From Drosophila pseudoobscura (Eukaryota > Arthropoda > Insecta > Diptera > Drosophilidae), in NCBI RefSeq assembly GCF_009870125.1, contig NC_046681.1, positions 3,534,001 to 3,598,000 on the forward strand: a DNA stretch of 64,000 nucleotides, given 5' to 3'. A model generated the notes under the pieces. That model did no database searches and was not told the DNA's origin. It was given only the letters and a program-made list of their open reading frames with translations. This document shows, one piece after another, positions 34,401 through 45,020 of this stretch (the stretch's first letter is position 1; every line of letters begins with the position of its first letter). Position numbers and translations under genes: made by a program.

Positions 34401-37400
34401 TTGGTTAGAGTTTTAGTAGTCCCTGGATAGCCCTTACCTTTTATTTGCTTTTCAGATGTGCGGGAGAGCAGGATCAGGTGGACACTCCAGACGGCTCTCG
34501 GAACGATGCTCCCCTGCTGACCGCGCTCTACAAGCGACTACCCAGCCAGCACACTCCGCCCAGCACGTGGCAGCTGTGGCTGGCGGTGTTCTACAAGAAG
34601 TGGACGTTCCTTGCCAACGAGTGGTTATATGCTGTCATAATGGTATGAAATGCCCCTATCATCAGCACAGTCGCTCCAGTTATCTACGCACACAACCGAA
34701 CTGGTAAATGTTATTGTAACCGATAAACTGCGTTTCTCCTTATCTTTACCAGCTGTCCCTTCCCGTTGTGTGCGTCTCTGGAGCCATTCTCGCTATGCAC
34801 GCCATGTCTGTTGTGAAGAATGAGGCGGCCCTACCGCTCAAGCTCAGTCAGATGGGCTCTGGAGTAGTTTATATATACAATCCGACGGGCCATCATGCTC
34901 AGGTTGAGCAACAGCTGCGGCAGCAGATCGAACTTAGTGGACTCACGGCCAAAACGTTGCAGCTACGCGGAAACAGTGTGAAAAATGGTGAGAGCTCGCG
35001 ACAATTAACAATATTTGATTTTTGCTTGATTTAAAGTAAGTGAGTATCGGACACCCGGCTGTGTCCACAATCGTAACACCCCGGAAACACCGAAGGCTGC
35101 GCCGTGTACTGCCTTTTTTACCCATTCGTCGACATTCTCTTCCAAGGTGTAAGTTGACTTCGGATAGAAGGTTGTTAGTGGGTGGGTGTGCGAAATGCAC
35201 CCAGGGCGGCTCTTGTTGCTGCATTAATCGTAGTTTTAAGCTGGTGGTTAAGCTGGTTTTTAGGTGAGTAACCATATATGAGGAGGCAGAAGTTTACTTT
35301 GGATATGATTAGAGATTTGGTGATTTTTACAAGTGATGAGATTCGGCCGTTGTATTTTAAGGACGAGAGGTGTTTGATAATGCCCAGTGGCTTGGCAAGG
35401 TCTATTTTGAGATTATTGATATGAGATGAGGAAGTCTTGGGGTATGCCGTTGGGAAGTGGGAAGGTACTCGAGAGGTTCGGCCACTTTTCACGAGGATTT
35501 TTCTCTTTGAAATTTAAAATTTTTTTTTTATTTGTTGGACAATAGAGTTGATACCTATTTTGTCTAATGCTTTGGTGAAGTCAAGGGAGATTAAGGTTAG
35601 ATTCGTTCTTACGGCAATGGCTCTGGTGGCTAGGTGGTCTACGTAGAGTGGGCTATCTAGCACCGATTTGCCTCGTTTAAAACATAGTTGGCTGTTGTGG
35701 AATAGTTTGTTATTCAAAACAAACCACCATAATAATAATTATAAGCAATAATTAAGTGATATGGGTCTGTAGGATTTTAAGTCTGTTTGTGGTTTTAGAA
35801 TCGGGAGAACTAGGCTGAGTTTGAGCTATTGTGGGATGTATGAGTTGAGTGTTCTGTTAAAGTCGTTTTAAGGGTGGGGGTGTGCGTTTTTTAACATTAA
35901 GTAGGAGATGTGGAGTACAGTGCTGATGAGAATTCTATAAGGGAAATTTCCTTTTCGATTTCTAGTGCTGATGGCGTTGGGGTATAGTTTAGGCGAAGGA
36001 GTTGGCTATTTCGGTTTGGTTGATTGTGTCTGATTGGGTGTGGGGGTTATAGATATTGTTTATATTTTTAGCTGGGTAGAGTCTGCACAGCCGTCTGATA
36101 TTAGACCATGTTGTGGATGTCTTTGAGTTAGGGTGTATTTGGGTGGTGAACTCAAGGATCGATTTCCGTTTAGCTTCCCTGATTGCTCTTTTAAATTCTA
36201 TGTTGGTGGCGTTGTTTATGTCCCGTTTGAGTTTTTTCCATTTAGTGACTTTTTCTCTTTTAAGGACTGTTAGCCTTTTTCCACCAGGGAACGGAACGGG
36301 GGAGGGAGAAAGTAGTGTTTTGAGGGATGGAAAAATTATAATTTTTTTAATTATTGCGTTTTCCCTGTTAACGTTGTCGCTTGTTAGGGTAGTGGAGTTG
36401 AATTTATGGATGAATTTTTGATGAGATCCCAGTCAGAACTTTTTAGTTTGAAGGACGTTTTTTTTACGGTCGTCTATTACTTCCCAGAGGAGCTCTGGGG
36501 CAATAGTTTCTGATGCTAGGGAGAGATCAATGTGGGTGAATGTTTTATGTGTTGAGAAGTGCGTGGGGGATTTATCGTTTAAGAAAATATAATTGGAATG
36601 GTCCAGCAAAGAGTCTAAGGTTTTCCCTCTTAGGTTAGCCTTAGGTGAGCCCCAGTAGGGGTGCCAGCTGTTAAAGTCTTCTAGTACAAGCGTGGAGTCG
36701 TTTGTGGTTTGGGTTAGGACGTTTTGTAGGTTGAGGGCATTGAAGGGTTTGTTTGGGGAGATGTAGGATATGATGTTGACTTTGGATTTGATGTTGACCC
36801 CTACTGCGTCAAAGTCGGAGTTGAGAGGGATTTGGGTGTGGGATATGGAGTTGTCTATGAGGATGAGGCTGTGCCTCCAAATGCATTAATGTGGTTATGT
36901 GGTATTCCCAGTGGTGATATCACAGTATCTGGGATAATTTTGGTTTTTTTGGTTTTCGTAATTTCCTCGAAACCCATTTCTTCTTGGGTGGGTTGCTGGG
37001 CTAGTTTGGTTAGGTGTAGGTTTGAGTCTGAGATGTCTGCGAAGTTAGTAGTTAGCCTTTTTTGTTGTGTGATGATGAAGGATGGTTGGGGATGGTTCGT
37101 GGTTTTGGTTGTTGGTGATATGCAGCTATCTCGGCGAATTGTGGATTGGTGTGTGTTGCGTTAAAAATATATATTATATTTTTTTTTTCAGTTATGAAGT
37201 CCACTTTCTCTGATGATTTGATTATGGCTCTCTTTTTCCTTTAGAAATTCAGGTCATTTGGGGTCTAGTGGGCTGTAGTTATTTTGGATGTTAGTGTTGT
37301 TGTTGCAGTTGCTGCAGAATTTCGGGTTAGAGCATAAATCGTCGTCCGCGGGGTGCACTTCAGAGCAGCTTTTCCAGATTTTGGTGGTTTTGCAGTATTT

Positions 37401-40400
37401 AGTTGGCAATTATTGCATTTGAGGGGGCTTGGTTGGGGGCGAACGTTTACGCGTTCGTATCGTATCATAATATGCTGGGGCAGTGTTGGTGTGTCGAATG
37501 TGAGGTTGATAACTCCGGTTTCTTGAAGCTAGCCGTCTTTGAGTTTGAGAATTTTTCGTGGCGTTGATGACCTTTTGTGTTTTGAGTTCGTTTTTGATGA
37601 CTGTTCGGGCCAGCCGCTGAAGAATAACCGTAACTTTAAGCATTATTATTGTATGAGCAGAGGGAGCCGCCTATGTTGTAAAACGTTGACTTTCTGCAGA
37701 GCTGCTGCGCTCTCCCGCTAAAGGGGCTCTCTGCCGCCGCCACTTCGGCAATTACTTTGATCTGCTGCCGCCACTTCGGCAATCACTTTGATCTAACGCC
37801 GTCGTCTATTTTTAGTTCTATGCTTACCCCTCTGCGCATTGGTTGCATATCGATCTCGCATAAATTTTATCTGGCCATAGCAAGCAACCGGCTTCCGCTA
37901 AGCCACCAAGATTAAATACGAATTATAAGGTTTAACCCAAATTCTCTTTTCATTTTGAAACACATACATAGGTGCCAAAAAAGCTTGTCATCTCAAACAA
38001 TGACTATATCGATGTTGTGGAAATCGATGGAGTAGATGACACTTTCTGAGGAGTTAAGGGTTTCGTGTTCTGATGCTTTTACAGAAAGATCGTTGAGTTT
38101 TACGATTTTTAGGAGCTTTGTTGCCTTTCGATTGAAAGTCGCGCTGGTTTCATGATTTTCAATGAGTTTATTATTACATGTGCATTTTTTTGCAGAGCTC
38201 CTCGAATTGCAACGCGACAACTTGGCGGATTTCCTGGAACAGGTGGTGGGCGCTATCGACATGTACGGCGGGGGCCGGGGCACTGGAGGAACTCCGCAGA
38301 TAGAAATCTTTTACGCGGGCAATCGCTACCACAGCTCAGTGGAGCTGATCAACTTTCTGGACTCCAGCATGCTGAAGATGGTCAGCCCAGAGTCGGACAT
38401 TGAAACCACGTATGTGCCGATTCGACGCTTTATCAGCGACATCAGTCCCACGCGATTGGAGTACTATGTGGTGATCGTGTCCGTGGGAATGTTCTTCTGC
38501 ATGTTCTACTTCATTTCGCTACCCTTCCGAGAGCACGACAACGGCTTCCGCCAGCTGCAGACCATGTCACGCTACACCTTCTGGCTGTCCACCTTTGTGT
38601 TCGACGTCCTGCTGCTGGTCCTCCTCTGTGTGGCGCTTTTTGTGCTTCAGAACTGGCTAATGCCTTCGGAGCTCTACTCCACCTCAGAACTGAGAATCAT
38701 TGTTATGAGCATATTCTTCTACGGCTGCAGCTACCTGCCCATTCTGTACTCGCTGGCCAATAACTTCAAGTCCATATCGACGATATCCACCTACCTGCTG
38801 CTGATGCTGATTGTGTCCGGTAATATTAGACCTCCTTAGCTCCCTCCCATCCTCCTGATCTGAATACTATTTATGTGCCCTTCTAGCAATTGCTCCTCTG
38901 ATCACCTCCAACAATGCGCAGTCCATAAAACTGCACGAGACGAAGATAGCCTTCCTCTGCTTCCTGCCCGACTTCAATCTGAACCACCAGCTGCGCATCA
39001 TCAATGAGAATTTCATTGCTAACCGACGCTCTGTACCCACCGCCCATTTGCTTTCGACGGATACGTTCTTTGTCTATGCCATGGCCGTCTGCGTGCTGGT
39101 CTTTTCATTCTTCACCATCGTTTTGGAGCACAAGTACCTCCGCCAACGGGTCCACGATGCCATCTGGATGAACAGGTGCCTGGTCACCTTGAAGAAGAAC
39201 AGCTCGACGGGCACCAGTTCTAGCACCCAGCTCACGGTCGTTGACGACTGTGCCAACGAAGAGCGTCGAGTGGAGGCGCTCATGGTCGATCCGACGCAGG
39301 AGTGTCCCTTGATCGTCAGCAAAGTGCGCAAGCGGTACCACAAGAAAGTGGTGGTGGATGGAATCAGTTTTGCCGCTTCTAGAGGCGAATGCTTTGGCCT
39401 CTTAGGCATCAATGGAGCCGGAAAGACGAGCACATTCGAAATGATTGCCGCCAATCTGCCTCTGGACGGAGGGAGCATACGAATCGATGGCATCGATATT
39501 CGAAAGGACGAAGTAGGCTATCGCCATCGTTTCGGCTACTGCCCCCAGTACGATGCCCTGAATAAGTTTATGACCGCCGAACAATGTCTCCACTATATGG
39601 CCCTCCTGCGGGGACTGAGCACCACCAGCGAAGGACCGAGTAGCGTGACGGAAAACGTGAAATACTGGCTCGAAAAAATGCACCTGACCAAGTATCAACA
39701 GGTCCAGGTGCGACATTATTCGGGGGGGACGAAGCGCAAACTGATGGCTGCCATGGCGATGATCGGGGCCCCGACACTGGTTCTCCTAGACGAGCCCACG
39801 ACTGGCGTGGATCCCATTTCCAGACGCTTTCTGTGGGAGTGCATCAAGGACTTTCAGGGCCAGGAGCGCACTGTGGTGCTTACTTCACACAGGTAGGGAA
39901 CGGCTGAGAATTTGGATTAAATCAATTTTCAATTACATATAATTTTGATTTCCAGCATGGACGAGTGTGAGGAGCTGTGTAATCGCCTGGCCATCATGGC
40001 CAATGGGAAATTCAAGTGCCTGAATACCATCTGCGCCTTGAAGAGACTGAGCGGCTTCACCATAAAACTTAAGATGAAACTAGACACGGAAACGGAGCAG
40101 AACGTGCACACTATCACAAATACCCTGAAGGCGCAGTTCGAGGGTCTGGAGTTGCGCGAGAATCATGCCGGAACCCTAACCTACTTTGTTAGCACCCAGG
40201 AGAACTTGGTCTATTGGTCGAGGGTGTTTAGGATAACCGAGGACCATCTGACCGACAGATTGGGCCACATCGTGGCGGACTACTCGCTGAATGAGTGCAC
40301 TTTGGAAGATATTTTTCTCAAATTCGACAAAAAATCGAAGACCCCACCCTCATCGCAAACATCGTCGCGCAACTCCCCAGTCCAACACAACCCTGACGCG

Positions 40401-40415
40401 TCCGACTTTGTTTGA
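31499..40415 (+). CDS. ABCA-subfamily full ABC transporter
   Basis: A full-length lipid-type exporter. Fifteen exons: 31499..31681, 31754..31877, 31942..32142, 32220..32690, 32760..32912, 32987..33165, 33221..33437, 33507..33807, 33869..34181, 34248..34399, 34456..34642, 34753..34987, 38196..38819, 38887..39892, 39956..40415, totalling 1601 aa. NBD1 has GHNGAGKTT, LSGGMKRRLSLG and IVILDEPSSGLD. NBD2 has GINGAGKTS, the variant signature YSGGTKRKL and LVLLDEPTTGVD. Each half starts with one hydrophobic segment and a lumenal loop, then a membrane block. Intron 7 uses a weak GTTCGA donor. Intron 12 is 3.2 kb because of a LINE insertion; other introns are about 50 to 110 bp. It is probably the orthologue of CG31731, a moderately sure recollection. 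Confidence 0.9.
35040..37650 (-). mobile_element. Degenerate I-clade LINE inside ABCA intron 12
   Basis: Read on the - strand: a gag-like Cys patch (LKCNNCQ, near 37420), then an endonuclease region at about 36860 to 36470 with VLEDFNSWHPYWGSP and PTHFSTHKTFTHIDLSLA. Reverse-transcriptase pieces follow: CFKRGKSVLDSPLYVDHL and LISLDFTKALDKIGI near 35690 to 35530, then the thumb (YGYSPKNQLNH, ALGAFRTPTH) near 35250. The endonuclease motifs match the I element as I remember it. ORF1 lacks its N terminus, no RNase H or 3' end is recognised, and reading frames are interrupted many times. It is an old immobile copy, antisense to the host gene. Confidence 0.8.
37741..37798. repeat. Two-unit direct repeat of about 30 bp
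   Basis: The unit gccgccacttcggcaatnac followed by tttgatct occurs twice in tandem at the 5' side of the LINE remnant, within ABCA intron 12. It could be part of the element's 5' region. Confidence 0.6.
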
Positions 40416-40547
40416 TTCGGGCCTAAAGGCAGGCACAGGCACTGAGCACAAGACTGCTGTTGGGGAGGGCTTCGTTTACTTTTCCCTGACATCATTGTTC
40501 AATTGTTTAGCCAGAACACAGAACAGAACCACTTACAATACCCGATA

Positions 40548-41071
40548 CATGTTCATGACTTTTCAGTTTAAACACCTGTAAAATCTTTTAAAATGCCTCA
40601 ATCCTTGTGATTTTTTTTCATAGAATGAAAAAAGACTATAATTTATTCAAAGAGATCTTTTTCCTTAAGAGATTTTAAATTGCTAAAAAAAAATTGCATG
40701 TATCCACTTTTGCACGTTTTAAATTTGTTTACTTTAATCATTTTTTAAAAATATTTGTTCCAAAGGGCCTTAGCTTTTATCATATTCCGAAAATTGTTTG
40801 CCAAAACCAGTTCGAAATATGATAAAAGCTTATGACCTTTATAACAAATATTTTTTAAAAATGATTAAGGTAAACAAATTTGTAACGTGCAAAAGTGGAT
40901 ACATGCAATTTTTTTTTAGCAATTTAAAATCTCTTAAGGAAAAAGATCTCTTTGAATAAATTATTGTCTTTTTCATTCTTACTAGATTTAAGAATCTTTG
41001 AAAAAAAATCACAAAGATTTATGCATTTTTAAAGATTTTACTGGCGTTCAAACTGAAAAGTGATGAACATG
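40548..41071. repeat. 524-bp foldback (near-perfect palindrome), TA-flanked
   Basis: The left arm 40548..40791 and the right arm 40811..41071 are reverse complements over almost their whole length, with a 19-bp loop. Terminal catgttcatgacttttcag pairs with ctgaaaagtgatgaacatg. Both ends are flanked by TA (40546..40547 and 41072..41073), which fits a Tc1/mariner-type MITE. It starts 130 bp after the ABCA stop codon and contains no coding capacity. Family assignment is tentative; the palindrome itself is plain in the sequence. Confidence 0.9.
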
Positions 41072-41995
41072 TATCCACATGTGCTCGGCACTGTACGGTA
41101 CTTAGTGGCGTCCACACAGGATTAAAGTGGGATAAAACCCATCTTCTTTCTGCCCTGTCTCTGCGGAAGGAAAGTAGTCTGAAACTTGTTTCAGTTAAGA
41201 GACAAACAGTCATCCGATTGCGACGCATGCACATCTGTATATATCTCATACACAAAATCCCACCCTGTTGTTGGTGATGGTATGTTCCGAATGTTCATAT
41301 CGACCAAGCTATGGAAGTATTCCCTTCTGTTCCACGAATAAAGTAAAGTAAACCCTTGTGTGTACTCTGTGAGTAAGAGGTCCAAAGAATCTCAGGCTAA
41401 TCCCTTAGACAGTAACTTGAGCTCAGGGGCTGTCGTGCCTGTCGGAACTTCTACTTAAATTATGTACATAATTTGAAGACCCACTTGCATACATACATAT
41501 ATCAAAGATATTGACTTTAATCGGTAAAAATAAAGCACATGTATTTACACTCGGAATTCCGCGGGTGTTATCTTTAGGATTCCGCCAGCTATGTGCGGCG
41601 GCAGACAGCACGCAAGTCTTTTTTAACGACATTTCGAAATGCTCTCCACTTTCAGGAGCTTGAATCTGCATCAAACACAACAGGTAAATTACAAAAATCT
41701 TAATAATAATAATAAGCTTACCATAAAAACTCATCAAAATAAAAGATAACTGTATTTTATTGATATATGTTTTTGAATTTGTAATTAAAGTAATGACATG
41801 ATTTTATCCCCATAAATTTATACAAAAAAATTGGATGATATAACAAAATCCGATTTCTTGATAAACATTAACAAATATTACAATCAAAAAACAAATTTTG
41901 TATGCCAAAAAAAGTAAATGAAATTTGAAAAAAGCTAGATTTCAAGCTACATATAAGCTATCATGGTTATAAAATAAGCCAAATCTAGCTAAATA
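41072..41995. other. AT-rich non-coding interval
   Basis: About 920 bp between the foldback and the promoter block of the BED-finger gene. No convincing gene, repeat or motif was seen. Confidence 0.5.
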
Positions 41996-42150
41996 GACCG
42001 TCCGACCCTCAGAAATATACCAAACTATACCGTTTCATCACTAACCATATAGTATACAGTATACTGTATGGTTAGTGGTTTCATTTTACAAATATACCGT
42101 AAATATACTGACGAATTCAATGAGGTATATTTCTGAGGGTCAGTCACATT
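41996..42150. promoter_or_regulatory. Palindromic promoter block upstream of the BED-finger gene
   Basis: On the - strand at the left edge and on the + strand at 42124..42141 the same 18-mer, ggtatatttctgagggtc, occurs; the + copy is followed by cagtcacatt (motif 1-like). Between them is a near-perfect palindrome centred near 42060 (tcactaaccatatagtatac against its complement). GTATATTT is Ohler motif 6. The layout suggests a bidirectional or duplicated core promoter about 80 bp upstream of the ATG at 42227. Confidence 0.6.
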
Positions 42151-42226
42151 AAGCGGCAGTCAAATACAAAAACAAAATAAAAATAAATAAGAACAACGTC
42201 CAGCTGCTGGAGCCATATCCACGGCC

Positions 42227-44374
42227 ATGGCGCGTAGTAAAGTATGGAAATACTACGATAAGTTACACAACAACACGGCGCAATGTCAGCTCTGCGAAAA
42301 GATCATCAAAACTTCCGGAAACACGTCCAACTTGATGAAGCACATAAAGACCCATCCGCAGATGTAAGTACTTCCTTCGAAATATAGCGTCTCCACGGAG
42401 GGCTGATGAGCTAACTTTGTAAATTGCAGAGATATCGATAATAAGGAATCTGTTGTGGTGCGTGGCATGTGCAAGCGTGAGTCCCATGTGATAAAAAGGA
42501 AAATAAAAAAGTCTCCGCCTTACGAGGGGCGGTCCTTGTTCCAGGAGCAATATCACAATACCAGTGAGCCTATAATCAAACCCAAAGGGGAGCCAGATAA
42601 TATCATAGAGCTAGATGATGCCTCTTGTCGGGCAATTGAACAGGCTGAACAGGAACAGGGCGCTGGCTTCTGGACGACTGGTGCAGAGACAGTCAGTGCC
42701 GAGGACATTATAGAATTCGAGCCTAAGGTGGCAAACGATAACCTATTCGAAATACAGGATCTACCGCTGGCCGACGTAGAGGACGAAATCGCGTAAGTCA
42801 CGGCCTGGAAGATAATTTGCGAATGCCAGCAATAGTAAAATATTATTTGCAGCAACTTTCACAGCAACCTGGACGCTAGAGTACCAGGCCAGCGTTCGTT
42901 TCTTCACAACATGGCTTTCTTCGTCTGCCGTGACAGGCAGCCTCTGCAGATCATGCAGGCCGAGGGATTCAAGCATTTGGTGAGTGCGTTGTGCCCTGGC
43001 TCCAAACCTCCCAGCGTGAATGAGCTGGAATCGTACATTTGCAATCAGCGACATCTGCACGCATCGAAGCTGCGCAAACAACTAGCACGACTGGCAACGC
43101 TTTCCCTAAGCTGTGCCGTTCACACTACACCAGAGGAGCGAAGCCACCTGGTGCTGGTGGTTCACTTCTATGAGGGTCTGGAAAAGCTTTCCAGAACGTT
43201 GTCGGTACAAAGCTTGCCTGAGCATTTCAATGCCAGTCAGATTGAGAAGCGGATGGCGCGGGTGTGTCGACGGTTCGACATAAGCAAGGCAAAGATCACC
43301 TGCGTGGTGACAAGAGGATCTCGTCTGCTCGAGGATGCTGTGGCGGCCCTTCTGGGAGATCATCGACATGTGCCCTGCTTCGGATACCTGCTCAACACTA
43401 TTCTGGAGAACACCATGCTGCGCCCCGAGATTCTTGAATTCTGCGAAAAGGTTCGTCCCTACGTTACATGTTACCTCGACAGTGGGGTCCTCCTCTCGCA
43501 AAGGAAGCTACATCTGGATGTGAAGCAACGCCCCCTCAGCAAATTTGATATGCTGGAGCTATACACAAAGTACGCCCCGCACCTGCCAAATTATTTGCAA
43601 CTTGAGATTAGCCCGCCCCTGTCCGAGGAAGAGCTGGAACAGTGTCGGGAGCTGCTGGCAGTCCTGAAGCCGCTGGCCAGCTCGATGAAGGAGCTCAGTC
43701 GAGCAGGAGAAACGTCATTTCCCGTGGCTAGCGAGGCCTTGCCCATAGTGTATACCCTCATCAACGAACTGAAGAAGCACCCGAGCTCACCGGAAAATCA
43801 GATAACCTATGATCTGCGCTTGTTTCTGGTCCATCAGCTAGAGGAGTGCTTTGATAGCATGGAAAAGAATGTTCACATGGCTATGGCCACTCTGCTGGAT
43901 CCGCGCTTTCGAAGTATGCCTTTTTGCAGTGCTGAATTGGCGACCCAGTACGTGAGCGATCTGTACGAGATTTTTCAGACACACGTAAAGACTCGAGTGC
44001 CAGCCACTGTCAAAGAGGATGCGACCGAAAACTATGACATCTGGGCAGCGTACAAGGTTTTGTCGCAGGAGAAGCACAGCCAGATCACAGAGCCCAATGA
44101 CCAAGATGACGAGATCACCAGCTATTTTTGTGGACGAATCAATAGTGTGCAGGAGGAGCCAATGAAGCTGTGGGAAAATCTGATGCATTTGCATCCCTTT
44201 CTGCATAGCCTGGCCAAGAAGTACATGCACATTCCGGCCACCGCTGTCCCACCTGCGACTCTGTTTACGGACGCTGGGGCAGCCGTGGAAGAGCAGTACA
44301 CGAAACTGACTGGCGCTAACATGGAGAACACGCTCTTTATGGCAGATGTTCCACTGGACGAGTGGCAATTGTAG
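42227..44374 (+). CDS. BED-finger protein derived from a hAT transposase (DREF/ZBED1-like)
   Basis: Exons 42227..42363, 42430..42792 and 42853..44374 give 673 aa. Residues 1 to about 46 form a BED zinc finger: WKYYDKL, CQLCEKI, TSGNTSNLMKHIKTHP. A charged linker follows, then a hAT-like body with CFGYLLNTILENT, MAMATLLDPRFRSMPF and a C-terminal dimerisation-like region (LHPFLHSLAKKYMHIPATAVPPATLFTDAG). Single clean splice joins and an uninterrupted 507-codon last exon argue for a conserved host gene rather than a live transposon; there are no terminal inverted repeats. BED proteins of this type bind promoter DNA such as TATCGATA. It resembles DREF, but I cannot say whether it is DREF or a paralogue. 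Confidence 0.82.
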
Positions 44375-44663
44375 TACATGTCTTGGTACAATTTTAATAT
44401 TGTAGCAAATAGTTCTTAAAATATTACGCGTCCTATTAAATCAGCCATTTTAAAGTGCTACTCTATTGATAACGCTTTCTCGCTTGGAAGTATGTAGAAG
44501 AGGCAAGTCAAGTAGAAAATTGATGTATTGATCGCATTGATGCACCGTGGCATGGTGGAAAGTTCTATCTAGCTAGTAATATTCCACGGAAGATCAAAAA
44601 CGAGGAATATGTAAAATATAACTTGAATTCGTCAGTATACTTACGGCATATTTTTTAAATGAG

Positions 44664-44730
44664 ACGGTATGTTTCGGTATATTTCTGAGGGTCGGACGGT
44701 ATATTTTATCGATAAGGCCGCGGTCACACT
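44664..44730 (+). promoter_or_regulatory. Sec71 core promoter: motif 6, DRE and motif 1
   Basis: In order: ggtatgttt and ggtatatttctgagggtc (motif 6 type), a further ggtatatttt, a perfect DRE TATCGATA at 44707..44714, and motif 1 core GGTCACACT at 44722..44730. This is the classic TATA-less housekeeping arrangement, about 290 bp upstream of the Sec71 start codon. Confidence 0.75.
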
Positions 44731-45020
44731 ACTCCAGCTATACTTTCTATGTGGAATAAAAAGTGAAATATTTCAATATGCACATGCATATAACACACAA
44801 ATAACACGCCGCATGCCGAGTTTTGACATCGAGCATTCGAGGAATACCACAGCTTACGCAGACCAGCCAGCAGCGAAAGTTGCTGTCGTTTCCGCAATCT
44901 GCTGAACAACACACAGAAAGCTATAGCAAGGGCGAGGGCAACGGGTGAGAGCAGCAGCAAGAAGAGGGCCACTTGGACAACTCGGGATAAAAACATAAAG
45001 GTCGACCTTGGGAGTTGCAT

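Noticed and set aside
37993-38120. Short + strand peptide VPKKLVISNNDYIDVV before ABCA exon 13
   Set aside because: It follows an AG and looks protein-like but ends in a stop, and the 12-to-13 exon join already restores ABCA sequence (SVKNELLELQ) without it.
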